Shown here: in pieces, positions 23,038 to 33,995 of the stretch
Position numbering within the stretch: the first letter of the stretch is position 1
Layout of the letters: each line of letters begins with the position of its first letter
Origin: Cryptomeria japonica
Taxonomy: Eukaryota > Streptophyta > Pinopsida > Cupressales > Cupressaceae
DNA length: 64,000 bases
Direction of reading: 5' to 3'
Assembly (NCBI RefSeq): GCF_030272615.1
Contig: NC_081406.1
Span: 401,030,939 to 401,094,938 of the forward strand
Translations under genes and position numbers: made by a program
The notes under the pieces: model-generated
Told to the model about the DNA's origin: nothing
The model's input: only the letters and a program-made list of their open reading frames with translations
Databases searched by the model: none

Positions 23038-24411
23038 TGTTGGCATTTTATTGTCATTGATGTCAACTGGTATGCAAGATATTATTACCAGCATTGGAGA
23101 TTGTTGGCATGTTGATATCAATCAGTATGGGTTGTCAACTGGTAAGTCTTCCAGTCGGTAAGCAAGCAAACACAGTAAGTGCAGTCCAATATAACATGAC
23201 CTAACTGACAGAATAGAAAAGTGCACAATATGAAGGTTAACCAATTAGTGTATACCAGTAGCATGTTCGGTCGGTGACCAAAGTTGAACCGACACAGTAA
23301 AGTAATCTGGATGCTGATAGAGATGTCATGTGGACTCCAGGTGGCAAACGTGCAGTGGTTGGTAAATGGTGCATTGGTGAGGTAGTTGATGGCTAAGTCC
23401 ATATTAATATCGCCTACAAAAATCATGGATTAGTTGCAAAGGATTGCGGCTTAAAGAGGATTGAAGGGCAGAGATTTAATTCTTTGAAATCATGATCAAA
23501 ATAGGATATCTAATCATCTTGCTGATTTGGAGAAGGAAACTGCTAGATCATTTATTGGTCAACAAAATCAAGATTGATGAATAGAGTCCAGTTTGCTAAA
23601 TATAGTAAATGATTCATAGGAAGAATAAAAAGAGGACAGAGCTTTTTGTTGTACTATTGCAAGCTGTTTATTCAGAAAATATGAGATCCGATTTGATTTA
23701 GATCAAGGTCAGTGAAGAAAACCCTAAGCATGTGAAGTTTGAGTTTTTGTTTTCGCGGGAAAGCATATATAAATATGCAGATCAAAAACTTTAATATTTT
23801 GAGAGAGGTGATGCTTGATGAAAGATTTATGAAAAAGTGAATCTCTACGAGGCAAGAGTTGATCAGTCTGAGTGTGATGGAAAATATTGAAGTGACTGAG
23901 TGTTGGAGAAGTACCGGTAAGGAAGGTTTAACTGACAAGGGTTAAGTTAACCAGTAAACTATCACAGAGTATAACAGTTTGTTAAACCAATAGTATCTGA
24001 ACCGGTAAGAGATCAATAGAGAGTGAAGGAGAGCAGAGTGAGTTTCAGAAGAAGATTTAGCAAGAGTGAAACTAAGTTGATAGAGGATTCAATAAGTAAG
24101 AACAAAAGACCGGTAGAATAGAGAAGCAATGAAATAGAAAAGAATTTTAACCAACAGAGTGAATAGTTTTCAGGTGTTACAAAACCCATTTGTAACTAGG
24201 TGTTTATCATTGTATTGATTTTATCTCACTGTATTTAACTAAGTAGGTGCTCAATGTAGGGGCTGGTGCTCCTTGAGTTGGTGCTCCTTTTGGTAGGTGC
24301 CCATAAATTGATAGGGGTTGGTGCTCCTTGGGTTGGTGCCCTAAACATTGTAAAATTGTTGTTTATAATTACTGTTCCCCCCACCCTTTTAGTGATATAT
24401 TGTGTTCTACA
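23038..24411 (+). repeat. C3 5' LTR
   Basis: Starts TGTTGGCATTTTATTG inside the G2 integrase and ends GTGTTCTACA next to the primer-binding site; 1374 bp. It contains the GGTTGGTGCTCCTTGG repeats at about 24253-24347 and the ATTACT/AGTGAT stem with a C-rich loop at 24368-24396. Confidence 0.88.
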
Positions 24412-24427
24412 ATTGATATCAGAGCCT
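24412..24427 (+). other. C3 primer-binding site
   Basis: ATTGATATCAGAGCC directly after the LTR. It matches the initiator tRNA-Met complement TGGTATCAGAGC except for one base (A for G). Confidence 0.85.
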
Positions 24428-24487
24428 TAGGTTCCCTGTTTGTCAAAATATTTCTCTAGCTTGGGTAGATTCTAGTTTAAGAACATA

Positions 24488-26014
24488 ATGCTAATAAATG
24501 ATTCCTCCTCCTCCAAATCTTCCATGTTTGATGGTACCAACTATGCCTTTTGGATCAAAAGAATGGAAACTTATCTGTCCTCCCTAGGTTTTGATGTTTG
24601 TATGTCTATGCACAATGGATATACTATCCCTAATAATCCTCCTACAGATCTAGATGCTAAGAAGGAGTGTGAGAATAATGGAAAGGCCAAGCATGCTATT
24701 ATCAATGGACTGTCTGATAATCAGTTTGTTAAAGTCATGCACTACTCATCAGCTAAAGAAACTTGGGATAAGTTGAAAAGATTCTTTGAAGGATATGTCA
24801 AGGTCAAGGAGGCTAAAATACAAACATTAAGAGGTCAGCTTGAAGGCTTGAAGATGAAATATGAAGAGAAGATTGCTAATTATCTTCATAGTATTGATGA
24901 AATGGTGAACACTATTAGAGGACTTGGAGAAGATATATTAGAGGACTTGGAGAAGATATAGCTGATGAAGTGATTGTTAAAAAGGTAGTTAGATCACTCA
25001 CATCTAAGTATAACACAAAGGTCTCTATAATAGAAGAAGCCAAGGATCTGAAAACATTTTCAATGGATGAGTTATTTAGGTACCTAACTAGTTATGAGAT
25101 GAGAACAACTGGTGAAGGAACTTCAAAGAAAGAGGTTGCTTTCAAGCCCATCAAAAAGGGTAAGGAATAAATTACTCATGGAGAATCTAGTGAAGACTGA
25201 GACACAGTGGTAGAAAACTTTGTAAGGAAGATTAAAAGAGGATCCGGTAAGTACAATAGAAAATTACCTCTCAAATATTTTAATTGAGGTAAAATAGGAC
25301 ACTTTTCTTCAAAATGTCCCTATAGTGAGAATGTTGGAGAGGAGCAACAAAGCACCAGCAGACCTTCAGGTAAGGATAAAAAGAAGAATTCTTATCGAAA
25401 AGATAGAAGAAGCTACCAGAAGTAGAACAACCTATATACTTTTGAAGATGATGCTATAGATGAAGAAAGTGCCTCAAAAAATGACTGTTTTGAGGATGAA
25501 AGAAAAAACAATCTCTTTATGGCACTCGATGAACCGATTGATGAAGATAATAAAGATGAAGACATTGAAGCTGAAGTGGACCTAGAAGGTGAGCTCATAA
25601 GTGCTCTTGAGGAGTTGAGTAAAACAAGAAGAGATCTCAAGAAGGTTAAGTGTGTTACTACTAAATAATAAGACCGTTTAAAGAAATCCCTGGATGAGTC
25701 CAAGAAAACAATTTTTGACTTAAAACTCTAGATGGAAGAGGCCAAGAGGATATGTGAAGTTACATCCTCTAATTTGATAAAGAAAGAGAAGGAGTATCAA
25801 AATCTAGAAGAATAAATTGTAAAGATCGGAAAGGAGCTTGAAAAGAGAAAAGATGAATTGAAGATGAGAAGAAAGTATGAGGGAGACACTGAAGCCTTAG
25901 ACAAAATGTTGAGTAATCAAAAGAACTTAAGAGATAACAGAGGTTTAGGTTTTGAAGGACAGAGTTCAAATATAAAAGACATTTTGTTGGCAAATGCACA
26001 CTCCAATAAGATAT
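24488..26014 (+). pseudogene. C3 gag, N-terminal two-thirds (broken)
   Basis: Gag of the UBN2 type. It starts with MLINDSSSSKSSMFDGTNYA, then YLSSLGFDVCMSM, DKLKRFFEGYVKVKEAK and LRGQLEGLKMKYEEKIANY. A perfect 23-bp tandem duplication at 24915-24960 shifts the frame; the ORF restarts at about 24970. A zinc knuckle near 25275-25320 has lost its second Cys to a stop. An acidic linker (25440-25600) and coiled-coil region (25620-25900) follow. The last readable part, near 26010, is cut by the C4 LTR. It resumes at about 29520. Confidence 0.87.
24915..24960 (+). repeat. Perfect 23-bp tandem duplication in C3 gag
   Basis: Two identical copies (24915-24937 and 24938-24960) of a unit starting TTAGAGGACTTGG. 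The duplication adds 23 bases and breaks the gag frame. Confidence 0.9.
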
Positions 26015-26774
26015 TGTAGGTGATTGAAGGTATTGTCATTGATGGTTACCTTACAATCATATGATACTGCCAGGCACTAGCATCAGCAGACTCTACACCG
26101 GCATACAGTTCACCGGCACCGAAAAGAAAGATTACCGACACCATGACCGATAGGAATTTTGTTTAAATTATATTTTGTATTTAATTGTAAAATCCTTTTG
26201 TAAGCCGACATGGCGGATTGTAATAAGACTCATATAAGTATGAGATCTTGTAGATCATTTAGAGAAAAATGTATGGAAGGATTATTGCAGACCAAATGTG
26301 CGAATTGCAAGGAATATTTTGGATAAGGGTTTATGATTATTGCAGAGCTTAAACCGGTACTAAATCTGGCATAGTAGATGTTGATCTGAAGTAGTACATG
26401 ATATTGGATTTGTATAATCTATTTTGTAAGTCAGTGTGACTTCTTTTGTAACTGAGCAGTGAGCTCTAGGCACTTGGCCTTCCTGCATGTGCAGGCCCCT
26501 ATTGTATTAGTAATATTCTCTTATTGGCCAGTAAGCAAATATTGTGGGTCACAAATCCCACCGAGGTTTTTACCACACTAGGTTTCCTCATTAAAAATAT
26601 TGTGTTATGGTGTGTCTTTCATGTTGTGGTTGTTGTTCTCATTTACTGCATTATTCTTGGTTTACCGGTACATAGTTTTGAAATGCTTTTTATGTTATAA
26701 TTCAAGAAAATTATTATACCGATTAGATACTGATTCACTCCCCCCCTCTCTTAGTATCTTTGGGAATCCTAACA
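26015..26774 (+). repeat. C4 5' LTR
   Basis: Starts TGTAGGTGATTG and ends AATCCTAACA; 760 bp. AGATACT (26725-26731) and AGTATCT (26753-26759) form a 7-bp stem around a C-rich loop close to the 3' end. The next bases, ATTTTTATCAGAGCC (26775-26789), are a worn tRNA-Met primer-binding site. Confidence 0.85.
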
Positions 26775-26846
26775 ATTTTTATCAGAGCCTAGTCCTCTAT
26801 TTTCAAAAGCCTAATAGCTTGAGGAAGATCCTAACACCGGTAGAGA

Positions 26847-27960
26847 TGGAAAACTTGAGAAAGCAATTGGAAACAGCTCTTTAAGACTTTGATGCAGAAA
26901 AGGTGAAGAATATCAAACTTGAAGATGATTTGAAGGCTGCACAAGATATCATTCGAGGACTTCAATAAAATCTCACTATTGCAAGGAATAAGAGAAGAGA
27001 ACTTTGTGAAAAGATGCAGAATGATGATGATGAAAAAGAAACTCTTAATGACCCGGTGAACAAACTGAGACAAGAAAACAGTACAATGAAGAATGAGATG
27101 CAAGATATGACTATGAGATTTTGTAGAGAGACTGAAAATTGAAAGAAGAATGAAGATGACTTGGCTAGAAGAATCAATGATGCTACAAATGAAAATCTAA
27201 GACTCAAACATGAGAATGATATACGAAAGATAGATCTTATTCACTTAGAACATGACAAAACTAAACTCATGAGATAGAAAGATTTCTTGGAAAATGAGTT
27301 GGCTGCTGCAAATCAACACAAGGAGAAATTGAAGAAAAGTTCAAAGGAACTTGATGACATGCTAAAGAATTGGAAACCTAATGGTGATACAAATGGCCTT
27401 AGCTTTGAAGTGGGTGAAACCTCCAGTACTACAAACAATCATGATCATAGTAAACCGCTAAGTTTAATGTGAAATGCTTCAACTGTAACAAGTATGGTCA
27501 TAGAGAAAATCAGTGTAGATCTAGAAATTATCAGAACACTAATGCACCCACCGGTTAATGTTCTAAATGCAAAAAAGTTGGTCACAATTTAGAAAATTGC
27601 AGAAAGAATGTAATATGTTATGTTTGTGGAAGATTTGGACACTTATCTAATCAATGCAGAACACACACCAGCATAGGATATGGGAAAGCTATTCAGAAAA
27701 ACAATGTGACTTGTTATGCTTGTAACAAAATTGGACATATTGTAAAATTTTGTAGAAGTAAGACATCGCCGACAAATAACAAAGGACCCAGTTTGAAAGG
27801 TAAAGAAAAGGTTGAAGAGGTAAAGCAAGAATTCTCAAAGCAATGGATCAGAAAATCAGATCAGAATGTTGATGGGAATACTCCTCCACCGGAAAAATAG
27901 AGTATCACTCCATCGGTAGGAGACTCTTCATCTAACTAAAGTAAAATCCTTTGGGGGTTT
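26847..27960 (+). pseudogene. C4 gag: coiled coil plus four zinc knuckles
   Basis: Differs from the C3 gag: there is no UBN2 domain. It begins MENLRKQLETAL soon after the primer site, runs through a long Lys/Glu/Asn-rich coiled coil (to about 27370), then four CCHC knuckles at about 27475-27755: CFNCNKYGHRENQC, CSKCKKVGHNLENC, CYVCGRFGHLSNQC and CYACNKIGHIVKFC. A basic tail (KGKEKVEEVKQEFSKQW) ends near 27900. Stops at about 26881, 26966, 27140 and 27275, and a frame change near 27470, break it. C5 and C8 have gags of the same plan. Confidence 0.82.
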
Positions 27961-28242
27961 GGCAACTAATTGAAAAACATGCTAATATACCCTCAGTTGA
28001 TGGTGAGAAGTTAAAATTACTTCTTTACTGGTAGATGAGTTAAGTTTGACTTAACCGACAGACATTAAATGTGGTAGCTAAAGATAATAACATTATAAAG
28101 TAAGTGTTTTGGATCCTTTTTCATTCACTGAGCATTCAAATCTTCGAGAGCACAAAAATTTATGAGCGAAGGCATCCTTAGCAAAAAGTGAAGTAGTTCA
28201 TCCAAGCACTCATCCTAAAGGTAGATTGAGGTATTTATAACT
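27961..28242 (+). other. C4 gag-to-accessory-ORF spacer
   Basis: Non-coding stretch of about 280 bp. It starts with sequence continuing the gag end and leads to the accessory ORF start. In most copia elements protease would follow here; I find no Asp-Ser-Gly motif. Confidence 0.5.
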
Positions 28243-29415
28243 ATGGATTCTTCATCTGCACCTGAATTTATTGCAAACCCTAATGTGATTGAGGTTATCA
28301 AGTGTCCTAGACCTGTATTCAAACTGATTCGCAAAATTGCGAAGAAGGATGATACCCTAGGAGCATTTTCAAAAATACCTAAGGGAGTAGTTTATGCAAA
28401 GGATCCTAGAATGTATATACATTTTCATATGGAGGAATTAGGCGATGATGAAATCAAGAACATGTATAGGACTGTAATCTATGATGAAAATGGTAATATC
28501 AAACTAGAACACAAGGTTGTGGAAACCCTGGGTTTTGTGGATATTCTTAGCATTCCTAATTTTCCTGAAGATGTGTTAAGAATAGTCCTAAGAAGAGTCC
28601 ATGGTGAATTATTTTGGTTGGATTCCATCCATAAGATCACTAAAGAAGGAGTTAGGGAAGTAACAGGCTTACCTTCCACCGGTAGTAGACCTGACAGAAC
28701 TAAGGAAGTTTCAAATGACACTGTGACAACCTTAACTGGTGCAACATTTGACAAAATATCTCTAAGAGTCAATGATGTGAAGGACATCAATGTCAAATTT
28801 GTCAGTATGATTCTTGGCTATAAGGCTACACATGAAAATAGGTTAAACTCAGTATCTAGCCTATGTATTAAAAGTGCATATCATATGGTTAATGACAATA
28901 AAAGAATTGATGTATGTGAATGGCTTAAAGATGAATTGATAGACGACCTAAAGAAAATCAAAGGTGATAAGAAGGGAACTTTTAGATTTGGAAATTTGCT
29001 TGTATGTTTAATGTTATACATTACCAAGGAAGTACCCGGTAATGGTAAGAAAGACTTTGGTTTTGATATATCGGTAGGAAAGCAACTATTGGACATATTG
29101 AACAACATGGGAGATGACAGAGAGAAACATATAAATGAAAATTTTCAAGCACTGAAGGCCCGACTGAAGACAAGAATAAGACTATCTCAAGCAATTGTTG
29201 ACAAATTTCAAAAGGAGATATGCTTTGTAATTAAGAAAGATAAAATCTGGATGGAGGTAGTTGTCCCTAGAACTCTTTGGGTAACCGAGATGGGATATGA
29301 GATCGATGATAACATAATTGAGACCTATGCAAAAGCCCTCCTTGAAGCACCAAAAAAATCATATGAGAAAGTTTTTGGCAATGCAGAAACAATTGAGAGT
29401 GGCATCCAATCTTAG
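28243..29415 (+). CDS. Accessory ORF of C4 (uncharacterised, 390 aa, uninterrupted)
   Basis: The longest frame free of stops in the Sirevirus part of the window apart from C1 RT. I recognise no known domain; it is not gag, protease, integrase, RT or RNase H. A conserved core runs from about residue 85 to 365: EDVLRIVLRRVHGELFW, HKITKEGVREVTGLPSTG, VKFVSMILGYKATHENRLNS, a TFRFGNLLVCLMLY hydrophobic segment and YEIDDNIIETYAKALLEAP. Each has a clear counterpart, in the same order, in the C8 ORF at 58317-59819. After the stop, a Lys-rich tail (VKKTKQIVRKSTRQ) runs on to about 29510, where C3 gag resumes. Its place right after gag suggests a structural or trans-acting role, but that is inference. 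Confidence 0.75.
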   Translation: MDSSSAPEFIANPNVIEVIKCPRPVFKLIRKIAKKDDTLGAFSKIPKGVVYAKDPRMYIHFHMEELGDDEIKNMYRTVIYDENGNIKLEHKVVETLGFVDILSIPNFPEDVLRIVLRRVHGELFWLDSIHKITKEGVREVTGLPSTGSRPDRTKEVSNDTVTTLTGATFDKISLRVNDVKDINVKFVSMILGYKATHENRLNSVSSLCIKSAYHMVNDNKRIDVCEWLKDELIDDLKKIKGDKKGTFRFGNLLVCLMLYITKEVPGNGKKDFGFDISVGKQLLDILNNMGDDREKHINENFQALKARLKTRIRLSQAIVDKFQKEICFVIKKDKIWMEVVVPRTLWVTEMGYEIDDNIIETYAKALLEAPKKSYEKVFGNAETIESGIQS

Positions 29416-29515
29416 AAAAGAGTCAAGAAAACTAAACAAATAGTGAGGAAAAGTACAAGACAAGCTAAAGAAATTAAAGAAGATGTACTTAACAAAACTA
29501 GTATCAAGGAAAGTG

Positions 29516-30260
29516 AGTTGGAACTGGCAAGGAGATACAGTTTACTTCTTCAAGTGAGAGTAAAGAAAAATATACCTTTATTGTCAACAAAGCTACCGAG
29601 AAGAAGAACTATGCTGAAGTTATAAGAAGTCTACCTATGAACCAAAATACTCAAAACTAGAAGGCTTACTCTCTATACTGGAATGAAAACCATAAAGGCA
29701 AGACCAATATTGATGAAGAGGGGTTCACTAAAGTCAATATCATGAGAGGAAAACATCAGATGAGACAAAGGTTGTCCGGTCCAAAGCAACAAGATTGGTA
29801 TGTACCCAAATTCTATGGTTACTGTTACCAGTGTAATAAGTTTGTTCATAGATTTTATGATTGTAGTTTGTTGCATAAGCCCCCTACTAGTTTTTAAAGT
29901 AGAAATTCATTTGTTGCACTCTGGGAGATGAATGTCACTTGTTATCAATGTAATGGTTTTGGTCATAAGAGTTATGAATGTAGGATAACTCAGCCGGTAT
30001 CCAACGATAGTTTTTCAAATTCATCATTTAATGTCAATGTGAAATGCTATCATTGTCAAAATGTTGGCCACATTGCAAAGCATTGTAAACTCAGGACTTC
30101 TAAGAAAAAGAAGACAATATCAGATGAGAAAAAGGAAGCAAAACCAGAGCAGAAAATTGCAATTGACAAGAAGAAGGAAGACAACCCAGTTTGGGTTGAG
30201 AAGGATAAGAATAAAGAAGAATCAAGTCTGATTGTGCAGACTGCCCTACATGCAGAAAGA
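29516..30260 (+). pseudogene. C3 gag, C-terminal zinc-knuckle part
   Basis: Resumes C3 after C4. EKKNYAEVIRSL and GYCYQCNKF match C2 gag (DKKTYADVV, GYCYQCNKF). Knuckles: CYQCNKFVHRFYDC (about 29820-29865; the His position is shifted), CYQCNGFGHKSYEC (about 29940-29980) and CYHCQNVGHIAKHC (about 30045-30090). A Lys/Glu-rich linker (KKKKTISDEKKEAKPEQK) follows. Stops are at about 29661 and 29897. The left limit is the point where similarity to C2 starts and is approximate. Confidence 0.8.
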
Positions 30261-30812
30261 AAAAATTTATGGGTTGTAGACAATGGATGTTCCAATCACA
30301 TGATTAGAGACAAAAAGAAGTTCATCAAGTTTGATGATTGGAATGGAAGTTTGGTGAGGTTTAGAGACAACTCTTCCATCAAGATAAAAGGAAAAGGTAC
30401 TCTGAACATAGATGGAAAATTAAAGGCACGTGATGTATACTATGTGGAAGGAGTAAAGAATAATTTTCTAAGTGTGAGTCACATGTGTGATAAAGGATAC
30501 AAATTCACATTTAACTCTACCGATTATCAGATAAGGAAGGATAGTACCAGACAAATTATTACAGAAGGTAAAAGAACAAATGGAAATGTGTACAATTAGA
30601 AGGAATGCTTTGATTCCCAATGCATGATGGGACAAGTAGATGAGAGCTGGCTATGGTATAGAAGATTAGGCCATATGAACTTTGATAATCTGGTTAAGGT
30701 GAGAAAGAAAGGTTATGTGAGACATATGCCAACAATTATCAAATTGGCAAGTACTTTTTGTGATGAATGTCTAAGAGGAAAGAAGACTAAGGTAACTTTC
30801 AAGATCAAATAA
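30261..30812 (+). pseudogene. C3 protease and GAG-pre-integrase
   Basis: NLWVVDNGCSNHMIRDKKKF lies at about 30265-30325; the active-site triad reads Asp-Asn-Gly where C2 has Asp-Ser-Gly, so the protease was probably weakened or lost. FRDNSSIKIKGKGTLNIDGK and VKNNFLSVSHMCDKGYKFTF follow. The zinc-binding part has WLWYRRLGHMNFDN (about 30650-30690) and FCDECLRGKKTKV. Stops at 30597-30599 and 30810-30812 break it. Confidence 0.85.
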
Positions 30813-31555
30813 CATAATACCTCAAGACCCTTAGAACTTGTACATACAGATCTGTGTGGTCCAACCAAGACAAGAGCTTTAGCCGACAAGAGATAATTCA
30901 TGTTGTTCATTGATGATTTCTCAAGAATGACATGGGTCACTTTCCTATGTGACAATTCACAAGCATATGAGAGGTTCAAGATATTCTGGAAGATGGTTGA
31001 GAAGGAAAGTGGATGCAAGTTGAAGTGTCTGAGATCAGACCGGGGTGGTGAGTTTGCATCAAGTGAGTTTGTAGACTACTATGAGAGGCATGGAATTAGA
31101 AGATTGTATTCAACCCCAAGAACACCGCAACAAAATGGTGTTGTAGAAAGGAAAAACCGGACTATCAAGGAGATGGCAAGAACTATGTTGAATGAGGCAA
31201 ACATACCAGATATGTACTAGAAGGAAGTAGTACATACTGGTATATATACATTGAATTGGGCTCAACTAAGAAAAAATAGTAGAATGACACCTTATGAACT
31301 ATGGTATGACTTGGAGCCATCAGTTAAATATTTCAAAGTGTTTTGAAGTAAATTCCCCATCAAGAGAGATGAAGATAGTTTCGGTGGTTTTAATTCTAGG
31401 AGTGATGATGACATATTCTTGGGTTACTCTACTCACAACAAAGCCTACAAATGCTACAATAAAAGATTTCAAAGAGTCATTGAAAGTGCTCATGTAAGAA
31501 TTAATGAATATTTGCATAAAGGAAAACAAGCACATGTAAACTGATATGATGATTC
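30813..31555 (+). pseudogene. C3 integrase, cut by C5
   Basis: HTDLCGPTKTRA and, after a stop near 30893, LFIDDFSRMTWVTF and LRSDRGGEFASSEFVDYY, then QQNGVVERKNRTIKEMA carrying the catalytic glutamate. The three acidic residues of the D-D-E core are all readable. A stop at about 31218 and another at about 31344 (the conserved VFGSK reads VF-stop-SK) come before LGYSTHNKAYKCYNKRFQ. The frame ends in the C5 LTR at 31556. Confidence 0.87.
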
Positions 31556-32748
31556 TATTGGCAATTTGGAGGAATTGATTATGTGTTGCATTGGTGTTTT
31601 TCATTGATGGCAACACTAGTTGTTTTGCTATCTACCAGGTTCTGATAGAGTGGTTGGATTATGATTTTGATATGGAGATCCTCTCATGTATGTTCTGTCT
31701 TATGGAGCTGGTTTGGATTGGTTATTCATGTATTCCTGATGTATATCACATTCTGTTGGTTTGGGATTTGATGACTTGGAAGCTATCATTTGTTCTAGTA
31801 AGCTTTTTGGTTACTAATAAGGGTTTTACTAGTAGAGCTTTGTTGAAGATCTTTTGGTGAATCCGATAAGTGGTGTTGGTGCGGCTTGTAGAAGGTTATT
31901 AGGATGTTGATGGATATCTTGTTCGTGTTCCAGTTGATCGATGGTGTTTCATTTGTCTTATGGTGACCTATTATAGGTCTAGTGGTTATTCTACTAGGTT
32001 ATGGACCAATTTATGTAACATGTTAGTTGATGCTCCCGATGCATTACCAGTTGGATTTATTGTTTGGTTTATGTTGTTTCAATCTTAGGATGACTTGGTT
32101 TATCATTGGTTTGCGGGATTATGTAAAAGATTTATTGTATTATCTTTTAGGTGGCTGACCTAATTGTTTAGGTCTCAAGTTGGTATAAATATGATGTAAG
32201 ATCTCTTTGTAGATCATGGGATAAAGGTTATGGGATTATCTGTGTGTGAATAATGTTGTAATAATATGTAGAGGTTTTGGTTGATCATTGGTGATCGAAT
32301 TGGTTTTGTGTAAGAGGTTTAAGACCTTTGGTATTGAGCTTAACATAAACTATACTCAGGCATAGGAGATGCTATTCTTGTAGTTCAATCTTCATTTTGG
32401 ATTGTAGTCTTATGTTTTCTATAGTTAGTGAGGCTCCTTTTGTGATGAGAAGTGCGCTCTAGGCTATTGGCCTTCTTGCATGTGGGGCCCCTTATTGTAA
32501 TATTTATTCATCTGATTAGTGGATACAATATTGTTCATCTCCAATCCCACCATCATTTTTCCTCTTTGAGGTTTTCCACGTATAAATCTATGGTGTTATG
32601 GTGTTCATCTTTGTGTTTGCATTGTTGATTATTGTTATATGCTCTTATGTTTACCGGTTGCTGAATTGTGGTGTTAATAAGGTTAAATTTCTCCATTCTG
32701 ATAGAACACTAATTCACCCCCCCCTCTCAGTGTTCTTGGATCCCAAAA
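31556..32748 (+). repeat. C5 5' LTR
   Basis: Aligned with the 3' LTR (TGTTGAAAATTTGGAGG), this copy starts TATTGGCAATTTGGAGG and ends CCCAAAA. Both terminal dinucleotides (TG to TA, CA to AA) are therefore changed. AGAACACT (32703-32710) and AGTGTTCT (32729-32736) form an 8-bp stem around a C-rich loop. About 1193 bp. Confidence 0.85.
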
Positions 32749-32763
32749 ATTGGTATCAGAGCC
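32749..32763 (+). other. C5 primer-binding site
   Basis: AT followed by TGGTATCAGAGCC, an exact initiator tRNA-Met complement. It is the best preserved primer site among the Sirevirus-type elements here. Confidence 0.92.
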
Positions 32764-32795
32764 TGGTGCCTCGGAGTATGTCTATCAGCTTGAGG

Positions 32796-33995
32796 AAGAT
32801 CATGTATCCAAAATCTATGGAGATAAGTTTGAGGAAGGAACTTCAAGTAGCACTTGAAGACTATGATGTTGAAAAATTGAGGAACATGAAGCTGTAAGAT
32901 GAGTTGAGATTTGCGAAGGAATTCATTTTTACTCTACAAGAGAGGTTGTCATTTGCACAAGATAAAATAAAAGAACTTTGTGATCAATTACAAAATCAAG
33001 ATGATAAAAAGAAGAATGTTTTAAAGGAATTATGCCAGAAGTTGAGTTAGGATTATGGTGTTATGAAGAATGAAATGCAAGCCCTAACTATGAGGATGTC
33101 CAAGCAGATTGAAGATCGGAAGAAGAATGAGGAAAATATTTCTATATCTTTGAAAGACAGATCTGAGGAATACGTTAGGTTGGCACATGAGAATGGTGTG
33201 TTGAGAACTGAATTGGTGCAATCACAAAACAATGAGAAAGAGTTGGAAAGAATGGTGACAGTCCTAAGAAGTGATTTTGATGCTATAAATGAGTATAAAG
33301 ATAAGTTCAAGGCATTCTGCTAAGCTTGATGAATTATTAAAGGATCAAAGAGACATTGGAGACACTAGAGGTCTTGGAATTGAGCATGGAGAAAGCTCCA
33401 CTATTGCAAATCAGGATGACACATCTAGTCAGAAGGTCAATCAAAATCAGAAATCACTAGTAAGGCAACCCAATGCACATAAATTTTATGGTGGATGCTT
33501 TGTTTGCAATAAGTTTGGTCATAGAGTGAGTCAATGCAGGAATAGAGGAAATCAGAATAATAATGCAGTTCCCGGTCAGTGTTCAAATTGTAAAAAGTAT
33601 GATCATAGGACAAAAGATTGTAGAGTGAATGTGAGATGTCATGCATGTGGAAAGTTTGGACATATGGCTAATCAATGTAGGTCGAGGAATGGTCAAGATT
33701 ATAGTAAGGAAATTCAGAAGAACAAGGTTACTTCATATACATGCAACAAAGTAGGACATATTGCTAAATTTTGCAAAAGAACCTACCAGTAGGAAGTGAT
33801 AAATCTAATGAGAAGGGAAAGCAAAAGGTTGATGATATTCGGAAGGAGCATGAGAAGAAGTGGGTTATGAAGTCTAAGGATCAACCGAGAGAATCGAATA
33901 CTCTAGATGTTCATTCGGTTGAAGCATATACCCTGATTACTCAACTGATAGAGCAGAATGTTCTTGCATCTATAGGAAAATCATCTGGTATCTAA
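32796..33995 (+). pseudogene. C5 gag: coiled coil plus four zinc knuckles
   Basis: Same plan as the C4 gag. EISLRKELQVALEDYDVEKL matches the C4 start. A coiled coil (32880-33310) with stops at about 32896 and 33047 follows. After a frame change near 33320 come DELLKDQRDIGDTRGLG and the knuckles CFVCNKFGHRVSQC, CSNCKKYDHRTKDC and CHACGKFGHMANQC, plus a fourth (YTCNKVGHIAKFC) that has lost its first Cys, at about 33500-33775. A basic tail (NEKGKQKVDDIRKEHEKKW) ends near 33995. No UBN2 domain is visible. Confidence 0.85.

Larger units (their letters stand above)
26015..29515 (+). mobile_element. C4: LTR-gag-accessory ORF element inside C3, 3' end missing
   Basis: A new LTR starts within C3 gag at 26015 and is followed by a primer-binding site, a gag with four zinc knuckles, and an accessory ORF. 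By about 29520 the sequence again reads as C3 gag, with no 3' LTR between. The 3' end of C4, and perhaps some C3 sequence, was deleted. No protease, integrase or RT of its own is present. Confidence 0.78.
23038..31555 (+). mobile_element. C3: Sirevirus-type copia element, interrupted by C4 and cut by C5
   Basis: 5' LTR, primer-binding site, UBN2-type gag, protease, and integrase up to its C-terminal part. C4 lies inside gag (26015 to about 29515). The C3 gag resumes at about 29520 with sequence matching the C2 gag, and the element ends at 31555 where the C5 LTR begins. RT, RNase H and the 3' LTR lie beyond the nested insertions and are not seen. Confidence 0.85.

Noticed and set aside
23118-23426. 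102-aa minus-strand ORF in the C3 LTR
   Set aside because: No protein similarity that I recognise, inside an LTR and antisense to the element.
28243-29415. Envelope-like ORF, as some Sireviruses have
   Set aside because: I see no signal peptide or strong transmembrane segment, and it follows gag rather than pol. The only hydrophobic stretch is short and sits inside a conserved globular-looking region.
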